Shown: positions 21,001-28,544 of the stretch, in pieces
Position numbering within the stretch: position 1 is the stretch's first letter
Layout: the number at the start of each line of letters is the position of its first letter
Assembly (NCBI GenBank): GCA_004014935.1
Contig: CP025321.1
Location: forward strand, 2,914,001-2,978,000
Source: Saccharomycopsis malanga
Lineage: Eukaryota > Ascomycota > Saccharomycetes > Ascoideales > Saccharomycopsidaceae
Reading direction: 5' to 3'
Length of the DNA: 64,000 nt
Made by a program: the position numbers and the translations under genes
The notes under the pieces: model-generated
Told to the model about the DNA's origin: nothing
Database searches by the model: none
Seen by the model: only the letters and a program-made list of their open reading frames with translations

Positions 21001-21762
21001 TGGTAAGCTTAAAAGGAAACTCGAACTTTCTGAAATCACTTCGGAATGCTTTTTCACTACATGGTTCAAACCGAGATCCAATTCATAAAACGTGAGACTC
21101 TTCTTTGGATTGTCATACTCATCATCGACATCTGCGCTTTTTTTCTTATACTCATAGTCACCATAGTCAATCTCTATCGAGGCAAACAACGGATTCTCAT
21201 ATCCAACATCAAGACCACATGACGCAAATGTCAAAATACGGTTTCTGTTGGCCTCTAAAGGCGAAGACACAGTCAAGTTATTTTCAGAGTCCCGGTTTAG
21301 CACATACACAAGCTTGTTCTTTTCTACAGCAGATAACATAACCGCCCGCCCTTTAGCATCAACAGAAAGGTATTGTCCCGGACTGAGCCTTCTCATTCCT
21401 GTTTTGGCAAATGGCTCATTGAACACAGTTTGGAACTTTTTCGCATTGGCACTCAATTGCAATATAGTATATTTACCAGAATCTGACGTCACTGAGAGAT
21501 AATCTTTGGAAGATCCTGCTATTCTAAAAGAAGCTATTGCCCGAATGGATCCAAATACATCTTGGGCGAACACTTTAATCAATTTTCCCGTAGAGCTATT
21601 GACTTTCCAAACCTCCAAAACACTAGACTTGGCAATGACAATTTCTTGCGATTTCTTGCCCTGAAACTGCCCCACAACCGCCATCACCGAGGATGACGGA
21701 TGCTGAAGCGTGACATTGTATAGGAAAAGAGAGTCAAACGACATTGCTTGGACAAATGCCAT
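18052..21762 (-). CDS. RSE1: SF3b subunit Rse1 (SF3B3/SAP130 homologue), 1236 aa
   Basis: Nuclear U2 snRNP component that, with Hsh155, helps bind the branch-site region of introns. The protein is a run of beta-propeller repeats of the CPSF_A/DDB1 type. The N-terminal SLFLYNVTLQHPSSSVMAVV and the C-terminal DSYLGGAPYRLNMFSHYF, IIYTGLQGTIGVLLPI and MYRSYYAPRKGVVDGDLCE are characteristic. It is slightly shorter than the S. cerevisiae protein. A second ATG seven codons in is an alternative start. The neighbouring carrier gene is divergent. Confidence 0.95.
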   Translation of the reverse strand: MAFVQAMSFDSLFLYNVTLQHPSSSVMAVVGQFQGKKSQEIVIAKSSVLEVWKVNSSTGKLIKVFAQDVFGSIRAIASFRIAGSSKDYLSVTSDSGKYTILQLSANAKKFQTVFNEPFAKTGMRRLSPGQYLSVDAKGRAVMLSAVEKNKLVYVLNRDSENNLTVSSPLEANRNRILTFASCGLDVGYENPLFASIEIDYGDYEYKKKSADVDDEYDNPKKSLTFYELDLGLNHVVKKHSEVISESSSFLLSLPGGNDGPSGVLVGCHNFVQYKSVASTLKNNNEKQHILPIPSRSSQAANIFKTNSIICGVVHVMKSHKFFVLLQSNFGDLFKVTINYNSNERMDVESMDIKYFDTIPICNSLIILKSGFLLADTQHGDKILYQFVKLGDNDNESVYNSHDYFNTTEEIDDVTFMLRPLENLQVVDTIPCLGPLISSKFVKNNESENERLISLCGAGSRSSLKVLNRGLAVTEIVTSELPSHATRVFTSKLTAEDKYDRYLVISFSNSTLVLSIGESVEEVENSGFETEQETIGVQQMGRNSVMQIHSDGIIHLNIDEQGNTHKVNEWFPPAGVKVTTSTSTDYQLAVGLSNRELVYFELNDEEKLIEYQERKELPGQILSLTLGDIPEGKLRSNFLAVSCNNQTLQVLSVDPSNTLGLVTTQALSSNASSVLLLLMTDSVINEYKNYQLYLHIGLESGIYVKTLINTSSGHISDKVIQYLGPHPLKITKIKTGAKDGENSVLVFSPASNQTFVGFLSSTGFKLLPLAYQTNFHYGSGFNSEDCPNGLVGVNKNELMILTLEDLDNEFKIVSFPLRFTPKKFAFYSQTKDPSSACYVIQSDANTVSPFTEASDEQQLDYTRKDGIWASCLQVINTNILPENEDDEDEVSTTNHVLQTIEFNSNETVFDISRVYFQSKKANFIVVSSAENFLFVSSENPKFYLKCYEILENLTLKFLHQTEVEKPAASLEGFAGRLLAGVGKTLRLYDIGQKQLLRKAEVTLGNLNNIVKIQTQGYRIFVADIRQSITFTVYKPKENAFIPFADDIVARYVTAFTTLDYDTVIGGDKFGNLWVLRCPEEPSSLSDEDPSGVFITTQDSYLGGAPYRLNMFSHYFLNDIPTAFHKKNDPSGLNQSIIYTGLQGTIGVLLPILTKSEINFLQLLEKEMAAVSELMVVGRDHLMYRSYYAPRKGVVDGDLCEKFGLLNESAKNKIALSLDKSVKEIEKKILDIRLRMSF

Positions 21763-22312
21763 ATTACGTGCTCAACTGTTGCCTCTTCTTCGTCTTCTTC
21801 ATGTTATGACCTAAATTTTTCAGATACAACGGAGCTCATAACCAATAATCATAGTTAGCAATAAAAGCTATTTGTATGTTGTATTCAACCATAGTGACTG
21901 TTATTGTTATTTTTCATGTTTAACGAGACTTGTAATTGCAAAATATTAAAATGTTACTAAATAAAAAGTACTTAATAAGCGCACCATAACCATATACCAT
22001 AACAATGTACCATAACAATGGTATATGATGATTGGTGCGTTATGCAGGGTGCTTCCGCCGCACTTTTACATACTGACACCGGCTGACAGTCGCCATATAA
22101 GAGAGAAAGTTTTATAGTGGAGCAAGGATGGTTTGCCGCCTTTTGATTACTCCCTAAAACCTTCTTTATTCCGGGTGGGAAGTTTTTTAAGTATGGTTGT
22201 AGATAAATTTCCAAGAAGCGCACTAGCAGGGCATATTGTAAATTATCTATACGTATCTGACATAATATAAAAGACAGTAAAATCAATATAAAAGAAAAGT
22301 AACAATAATAAA
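21763..22312. promoter_or_regulatory. Divergent promoter region RSE1 / ADP-ATP carrier
   Basis: 550 bp between two start codons. It contains a near-duplicate ACCATAACAATG repeated at about 21999-22020, and CCGCCGCAC/ACACCGGC GC-rich patches near 22050-22080 that could bind activators. No gene seen. Confidence 0.45.
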
Positions 22313-23230
22313 ATGGCTGCTTCGGATGAGAGTTTTTTGATCAACTTCTTGATGGGTGGTGTGTCTGCTGCTGTGGCCAAGACAGCAGCAGCTCCAATTG
22401 AGAGAGTCAAGTTATTGATCCAGAACCAAGATGAGATGCTCAAACAGGGCAGATTGGACCGCAAATATTCTGGCATTCTTGATGCCTTCAGAAGAACGGC
22501 TGCTACTGAGGGTATTCCTTCCTTCTGGAGAGGCAATACTGCTAATGTTATCCGATACTTCCCTACTCAAGCTCTTAACTTTGCTTTCAAGGACAAAATC
22601 AAAGCTGCTTTCAACTTCAAAAGAGAAGAAGGTTATTGGAAATGGTTTGGAGGCAACTTGGCCTCTGGCGGTGCTGCTGGGGCTTTGTCTTTGCTTTTTG
22701 TCTATTCATTAGATTACGCTAGAACCAGATTGGCAAACGATGCCAAGTCTGTTAAGGCAGGTGCTAAGGGAGAAAGACAATTCAACGGTTTGGTTGATGT
22801 TTATAAGAAGACCCTCCAATCTGATGGTATTGCTGGTCTCTACAGAGGATTTGGACCATCTGTTGTGGGTATCATTGTTTACAGAGGTCTTTACTTTGGG
22901 TTGTATGATTCTTTGAAGCCTGTGGTGTTGACAGGTGCGTTAGAAGGAAGCTTTTTGGCATCCTTTTTGCTCGGTTGGGTTATTACTGTTGGTGCTTCTA
23001 CTGCTTCGTATCCTTTGGATACCGTGAGAAGAAGAATGATGATGACCTCTGGCACTGGCGTCACTTACAAGAGTTCTGCAGATGCCTTCACTCAAATTGT
23101 TGCAAATGAAGGTGTTTCGTCCTTATTCAAGGGTTGTGGCGCCAACATTTTAAGAGCTGTGGCTGGTGCCGGTGTCATCTCATTGTATGACCAATTGCAA
23201 CTTATTTTGTTTGGTAAGAAGTTCAAATAA
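22313..23230 (+). CDS. PET9: Mitochondrial ADP/ATP carrier (305 aa)
   Basis: Inner-membrane antiporter exchanging cytosolic ADP for matrix ATP. Three mitochondrial-carrier repeats carry the signatures PIERVK, SLDYAR and YPLDTVRRR, and the ADP/ATP-carrier-specific RRRMMM motif is intact. The length is typical. No CTG codon occurs in the whole gene and codon use is strongly biased, as expected for a highly expressed gene. It corresponds to Pet9/Aac2 of S. cerevisiae; which paralogue is not decidable here. Confidence 0.96.
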   Translation: MAASDESFLINFLMGGVSAAVAKTAAAPIERVKLLIQNQDEMLKQGRLDRKYSGILDAFRRTAATEGIPSFWRGNTANVIRYFPTQALNFAFKDKIKAAFNFKREEGYWKWFGGNLASGGAAGALSLLFVYSLDYARTRLANDAKSVKAGAKGERQFNGLVDVYKKTLQSDGIAGLYRGFGPSVVGIIVYRGLYFGLYDSLKPVVLTGALEGSFLASFLLGWVITVGASTASYPLDTVRRRMMMTSGTGVTYKSSADAFTQIVANEGVSSLFKGCGANILRAVAGAGVISLYDQLQLILFGKKFK

Positions 23231-23578
23231 GATAGGTAGTTAGTTTTGCAACTTGCCAACTATATTTTATTATTCTTTTTTCTTAGTGTTTACTGGACCC
23301 TTGTGGGTATCTTAGGTTTTTTATTTTTATTCAACACTTTTTGCTCCATTTATCAGCTCTAATTGGCTACGAACAGTATATATGTTTTAATTCTTCTTTA
23401 TCAGGTTAACTATGAGTGTAGATGATACACCTCTTACCGCAATGGACATGAGATATGCGCGATATGCATCAAGAAAAAGCGGAAAACTGTATTAGAGATA
23501 ACCTCCGAAGTTTGCTCTTATCAATGTGTTGACAGAGTAAGAATATCAGAAGGTAGTTAGAAACAGAAAATCAAGACA
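23231..23578. other. Intergenic between carrier and carboxypeptidase genes
   Basis: 350 bp tandem spacer, AT-rich. No gene seen; it holds the carrier terminator and the carboxypeptidase promoter. Confidence 0.4.
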
Positions 23579-25309
23579 ATGAAGTTTAGTGGCATGAAGC
23601 AAGGAATTGTGCCAGTTTTGTTGGTTGTTGGCGGTGTTATAAGTAATGCAGCTTTAATACAAAACCTTAACGATCAGACCCCCTTGAAGGTTGCCAATAC
23701 AGGCAACTTTCAACATGAAGATGAATGGAAACAATCGACTCCAGATTTGTTGTTTGACCAGATAAGTGAAGCTTACGGTGCTTCTGAGCAAGACAGCGAA
23801 CATGTAAGAAACCAATTTAAAGACTTGTACTCTTCGATATTGAAGGAAGATAAACACTTCTTGTCCAGTGTTCAGTCACACTTGAAAAGCAAACTCAATA
23901 TTGAGAAGACTAGCCGCAAATCTAATGAGAATGTGTTCAAAGCAAACAATTTCGACGAGGGTAAATGGGATGCTCATGTTACATCCTCAGACTTGCCAGA
24001 TTACAAATTAAGAGTCAAAAAACCAGACCCATCCAAGTTGGGCATAGACCATGTCAAACAGTATTCAGGATACTTAGATATTGAATCGGAGGACAAACAC
24101 TTCTTCTATTGGTTTTTTGAAAGTCGCAATGATCCAAAGAACGACCCAGTTATCTTATGGCTTAATGGAGGACCAGGCTGTTCGTCATTCATTGGGCTAT
24201 TTTTTGAATTAGGACCTTCTTTGATGACCATCGAAAAAAAAGTGGAATATAATCCATTTTCTTGGAATAACAATGCTTCAGTGATCTTTGTTGATCAACC
24301 TATTAACGTTGGCTTCTCTTACGCCGGAAAAAATGCTAAAAATGGAGACATCACCAACAGTTTTGCAGCTGCTGAGGATGTCTTTGCTTTGTTGCAATTA
24401 TTTTTCCTCAAGTTTCCGGAATACGCTGAATTGCCATTCCACATTGCTGGTGAAAGTTATGCAGGCGTATACATTCCTCTTATAGCCAAAGAGATTTTGA
24501 GTCATGACCGTGCCATGCGTAGTTTTGACTTGACATCAGTGTTAATAGGTAATGGAATCACCGACCCATTGGTCCAGTACAAACATTACCAACCTATGCT
24601 TTGTGGAAAAGGCTGGGAGGGCCATCAAGTGATTCCTGATGAGCGTTGCGAGCAAATGCTAAGAGAAGAAAAAACCTGTACCAGATTGGTAGAGACGTGT
24701 TATAAAACCAATACCGTATTCTTATGCTTACCTGCCTTGTTGTATTGCGATACTAAGGTGGGCCAAGCTGTGAGCGATTACAATATTAATGCTTATGATA
24801 TTCGTATGGTCTGTGGAGGCGAGGATTCTTGTTATCCAGAACAGGACGTGACAGTAGATTATCTAAATCAAGCAGAAATCAAAGAGGCCATTGGTGCTGA
24901 TGTTGAGAATTACCAGGCTTGTAGTGGTGAAGTGTTCAACCGGTTCTTACTGACTGCAGATCAAATCAAACCTTATCAAAAAACTGTTGCTGAGTTATTA
25001 GACGTCTACAACTTGCCAGTGTTAATTTATGCTGGTGATAAAGATTACATTTGTAACTGGCTTGGGAATCAGGCTTGGACAAACGAGTTGGAATACACAG
25101 GCCATTTCAGCTTTAAGTTTGCAGAAACCCAAAAATATTACACATTGGACAGTGGAAACTATGCTGGTGATGTAAAGAATTTTGAAAATTTCACTTTTGT
25201 CCGTTTGTTTGATGCTGGACATATGGTGCCTCATGACCAAGGAGAGAACTCTTTGGATATGGTTAACAGATGGATCAACGGGGACTACGCTTTGGGAACA
25301 AGCTCTTGA
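23579..25309 (+). CDS. PRC1: Vacuolar carboxypeptidase Y-type serine peptidase
   Basis: 576 aa peptidase S10. A signal peptide spans about residues 1-24 (VPVLLVVGGVISNAA), then a propeptide of about 100 residues. A QTPL motif at 33-36 resembles the QRPL vacuolar sorting signal of yeast CPY. The mature enzyme holds WLNGGPGCSS, the nucleophile S293 in GESYAG, D487 in YAGDKDYICNWLGN and H548 in DAGHMVPHD, so the triad is complete. NNAS and ENFT are possible N-glycosylation sites. CUG-clade yeasts can carry several paralogues, so strict orthology to PRC1 is not certain. Confidence 0.93.
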   Translation: MKFSGMKQGIVPVLLVVGGVISNAALIQNLNDQTPLKVANTGNFQHEDEWKQSTPDLLFDQISEAYGASEQDSEHVRNQFKDLYSSILKEDKHFLSSVQSHLKSKLNIEKTSRKSNENVFKANNFDEGKWDAHVTSSDLPDYKLRVKKPDPSKLGIDHVKQYSGYLDIESEDKHFFYWFFESRNDPKNDPVILWLNGGPGCSSFIGLFFELGPSLMTIEKKVEYNPFSWNNNASVIFVDQPINVGFSYAGKNAKNGDITNSFAAAEDVFALLQLFFLKFPEYAELPFHIAGESYAGVYIPLIAKEILSHDRAMRSFDLTSVLIGNGITDPLVQYKHYQPMLCGKGWEGHQVIPDERCEQMLREEKTCTRLVETCYKTNTVFLCLPALLYCDTKVGQAVSDYNINAYDIRMVCGGEDSCYPEQDVTVDYLNQAEIKEAIGADVENYQACSGEVFNRFLLTADQIKPYQKTVAELLDVYNLPVLIYAGDKDYICNWLGNQAWTNELEYTGHFSFKFAETQKYYTLDSGNYAGDVKNFENFTFVRLFDAGHMVPHDQGENSLDMVNRWINGDYALGTSS

Positions 25310-25961
25310 GCTCGTCTTGAAATTAAACAGCAAAAACTGTTTTTCATTGTCACAAAATTGAGAGTATCTTTACTTTTTGTTATTTGTTTCGATTATTCTC
25401 TTATTTTTATTTATTATTTTTTTTTAATTTTCACGTTTACTAGTTTAACTTTCAAGGACTTGAATAAGTTTTTTACTGTTAAGTGAAAACAGAAATAGTA
25501 TTTTGGAGCCGCAAGCTCATTTAAATTTATTTTAACAATTGGATTGGTAGTATCATTTCAGCCCAAAGTCTACCTTTATATAGCCATAATGCTTTATTTT
25601 TATTTTTTTATTTTTGAATAAAACGAATTATTAAAAACATCACCGCTAAGCTGTAGAAAAATTCAATGTTTTATATCACCAACACTTCAATATGACTTGA
25701 CCAGCTCAGATAGTTCAAGTAGAATCAATTCATGCTCAGTTTTTAATCAACGTCAGCGCAAATATACTTTCTCACAATCAACTTACAAAAGTTTACGTAT
25801 TTATTGTCATGATTATCAAAACAAAACAAAAAGAGACTAAAGTCACGTTGCAGGCTATAAACTCAAAAAACTTTAAAAGCATTAAATTAAACAGGATGAT
25901 GAATTCATTTAAATGTACGTAAATAATAGGGATGAACTGTTCGGAGACGACAAAAGGTGAC
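25310..25961. other. Convergent intergenic region
   Basis: 650 bp of AT-rich DNA between the convergent carboxypeptidase and GSF2 genes, with T-runs. No gene seen. Confidence 0.45.
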
Positions 25962-27311
25962 TTAGATCTTTTTAGGATTGTACACATCTTCATATCTGTC
26001 GCCTTTACAATAGTTGCCCAAAGCCAATCTTTTGGCAAAATAAGCGTTCCATTTTGCCCCAAGGCTGGTGTAAGAGCCAAACTGTCTGAATTGTCTCACA
26101 CTTTCCAAGGAGTTGAAACGGAACATGTGGTTTTTCAAGTCCTCGTTATCGAGCAAATGGTTTTTAGCCAAATGGGAGATGTTGTAAAAGGCAAAGAATT
26201 TGTAGGACAAATGGAATCTTCCTTCTGTTGGGAAAGGGGCGTCATTGATTTGTTTGTCTCCAGAGTCGTCATCAATTTCAATAGATTCAAGGGCTTCTGG
26301 ATAATCAGGAACAGTATTTAAGGTTAATGGGTATTTTTTCAACTGTTCACGGTGGTCCTTTGGCAAAGGAGTGCCGAAACCTTCATCATTGTCCAAATAA
26401 ACACCCAATCTCTTGTTAATGTCTTTCAATAAACCTTTTTGATGGGTCTTGACAATTCCTCCATTAGCTTCAATGATTGATTGTCTGTAGTTTTCTTTGT
26501 ACTCTTCAATTCCTTGTCTTTTAGTACCAGTCCAGCCAATACTGATCAAGGACTCTGGTTTCAAGTCTTTATACTTTTCGGCTTTAGATTGCACAGGGTC
26601 CTTACCGGCGTTAGCAACAAGTTTGAAAAAGAAGGTGAAACGTGAAAACAAAATGGCAAATGGGTTCGACTCAACAGGATTGATCATTCCAGCCCACAAG
26701 GAAAGATAAATGATCAACACTTTAGCAATATGGAAAACAAAGAAGAAAATCTGGCCGGTTTTTCCAGTACCGTTAATCTCAGTTTCCTTCAAGAGATTAT
26801 CAACAATACTAGAGCTGTCCTCGAGGAATGTGGAGGCAAGGAGTGCAGCGAATTTGATGGTTTGGTTGGTCAAACAGATGCCTGGGGTTGGGGAAATGAA
26901 ATCTGGCAAGTCTGTATACAACCATACTAACAAGAGCAAGATGGTGTTTAAATGATACACTTGGTTGAACTTCCATACGGGCAAAATCAACTGGTTAGGC
27001 CATACGTAATCAGCAATACGGTCCAACTGACTTTTTGGCTCCTTGACGAAAAACTCTTTATGGGCATTATGAGGGAACAACAAAGCACCATTGGCAGTCA
27101 AATAGCCTGGATTAGCAGAATAGGCAAACTTCTCTGGCTTAGGACTGTAGAAAATAGAAGGTCTCAACGATATTGGCAACAAGTCGAAAATCTTGTGCAA
27201 ATCTTCGAATCTCGTCTCATCGTCAATAGTGAAACAATAATCCTTCTCACTATCGCTGTTGAAACGAATATAAACCTCCAACGCGTGGGAATCCTCAGAA
27301 GTCAGCAGCAT
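25962..27311 (-). CDS. GSF2: ER membrane protein Gsf2-like (449 aa)
   Basis: Gsf2 is an ER protein needed for export of hexose transporters and, through that, for glucose repression. The protein begins with a folded N-terminal part containing YIRFNSDSEKDYCF. It then has hydrophobic segments at about residues 118-140 (LNTILLLLVWLYTDLPDF), 150-165 and 188-207, and a soluble C-terminal half with IGWTGTKRQGIEEYKENYRQ. Length and order match the fungal family. The N-terminal start is the only ATG in range. Confidence 0.82.
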   Translation of the reverse strand: MLLTSEDSHALEVYIRFNSDSEKDYCFTIDDETRFEDLHKIFDLLPISLRPSIFYSPKPEKFAYSANPGYLTANGALLFPHNAHKEFFVKEPKSQLDRIADYVWPNQLILPVWKFNQVYHLNTILLLLVWLYTDLPDFISPTPGICLTNQTIKFAALLASTFLEDSSSIVDNLLKETEINGTGKTGQIFFFVFHIAKVLIIYLSLWAGMINPVESNPFAILFSRFTFFFKLVANAGKDPVQSKAEKYKDLKPESLISIGWTGTKRQGIEEYKENYRQSIIEANGGIVKTHQKGLLKDINKRLGVYLDNDEGFGTPLPKDHREQLKKYPLTLNTVPDYPEALESIEIDDDSGDKQINDAPFPTEGRFHLSYKFFAFYNISHLAKNHLLDNEDLKNHMFRFNSLESVRQFRQFGSYTSLGAKWNAYFAKRLALGNYCKGDRYEDVYNPKKI

Positions 27312-28104
27312 GTTTCAATATTGTCTTCACTAGTATTTTTCTAAATTTCTGTGCGGAAAAACCTCCATATATTCACGGAAACGTCTTTCTTATATATTCT
27401 CCGCGTTTTTTCGCCGCACACCTGCCTTATAACACCCGTACACACTATAAAATGATGACGTCGTCTGATCGCCAGTCAAAAACCCCGTGGGGCAAGACGG
27501 GGGAATAGACCACTGGGTCGTAATACCACCAGGCACTAATGGGTGGCTCGGAGTTGTGGGGCTGTTGTGCACTATTCTAGACTAGTAATGGCTTTTTTTG
27601 TTGGTAACGGTTGTTAGCATGACCTCGGAGATGAATACTAGTGTAGTGCGTAACAGAGGGGTTGAATGGCTTAAAGTATATAGTCAGTTTTCGGACTAGA
27701 AAAAATAGTCCAAATTTTGTAAGATTATTGGCGGGCAGAAGGGCATTGAATAGAAGCAAATGGCTTGTATATATAGTGTTGCGGTAGGTCCAAAGTGAAC
27801 AGCGGCCTTGGGTAGTCCACTGGAATATGTATAGTTATATTTCTTGTAAATACTACAACGTATTGGCAATCACACTACATAGAAACTTGAGAACTTGAAT
27901 TGTTTTTACATCTTTTGCGGAATGTTTCTTTCTATCTTACATTTGGAGCTTATTATATGTCAGTTGCGTATATACGCGCTATACTAAAAGGAGGCTTTGC
28001 AAATATCTAATATGCCTCGTTCAATAACTAAAAACAAGCCCAGAAGCAAAGGTATGATAATGCAAAAGATTTTTCAAGGTAGAGATTTTCCCAATTCTTC
28101 AAAC
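27312..28104. promoter_or_regulatory. GSF2 upstream region
   Basis: No gene seen. A GC-rich patch at 27450-27570 holds a CRE-like TGACGTCG (27456-27463), the palindrome CCCCGTGGGG (27483-27492) and a second GTGGGG, which fit the core of Mig1-type sites. Function is inferred. Confidence 0.4.
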
Positions 28105-28120
28105 TTTAACATGTTAAAAC
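28105..28120 (+). repeat. Left 16-bp target-site duplication of SINE-like copy B
   Basis: TTTAACATGTTAAAAC, identical to 28435-28450 on the other side of the element. Its first 14 bases are themselves palindromic. Confidence 0.9.
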
Positions 28121-28434
28121 CGCTGGGCTGTATGGCTCAGTGGTAAGTGCTCTCAGAGAAGAGAAAAAAGACCTGGCAGGAATACGGGTTCGATTCCCAA
28201 GACGAACACTTCTACTCGCTGCTTTTTATAATGCTGAACGTGTTTTCACAGGCAAGGGCAACTGTCTGAAACACGACCTAGACCAATAGTGCTTACTTTT
28301 AAATACACTAAATAAGAAAATTACAATGACGGGACCTCATTGGGGTTTCCCCACTGGATTTTACCAAGTCTCTTTAGACATAGCGTGTGTATACGAAGCT
28401 GATATGTACTGGGCTTGAAATATAAGATTATTAT
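28121..28434 (+). mobile_element. SINE-like element, copy B (314 bp, full length)
   Basis: The tRNA-like head has a perfect A box TGGCTCAGTGG (28133-28143) and a perfect B box GGTTCGATTCC (28187-28197), 54 bp apart start to start. It does not fold as a working tRNA: no acceptor pairing is found. The body (about 28205-28385) is shared with copy A. The 3' part TACGAAGCTGATATGTACTG...GAAATATAAG is shared with several other sites. It ends in an ATTATT tail. Perfect 16-bp flanking duplications show that it moved by insertion. It encodes no protein, so a LINE reverse transcriptase in trans would be needed. A TTTTT run at 28223-28227 could terminate Pol III early. It lies 95 bp downstream of the PRP5 stop codon. 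Confidence 0.88.
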
Positions 28435-28450
28435 TTTAACATGTTAAAAC
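28435..28450 (+). repeat. Right 16-bp target-site duplication of SINE-like copy B
   Basis: Second perfect copy of TTTAACATGTTAAAAC, directly after the AT-rich tail. Confidence 0.9.
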
Positions 28451-28544
28451 TGTACGTTAAGCATCTGCATATCACATCTTACAATACAGATCCTAATAAG
28501 CAATTGCCTGAATGTATTGCTAAACATAATATATAAGCTATTAA

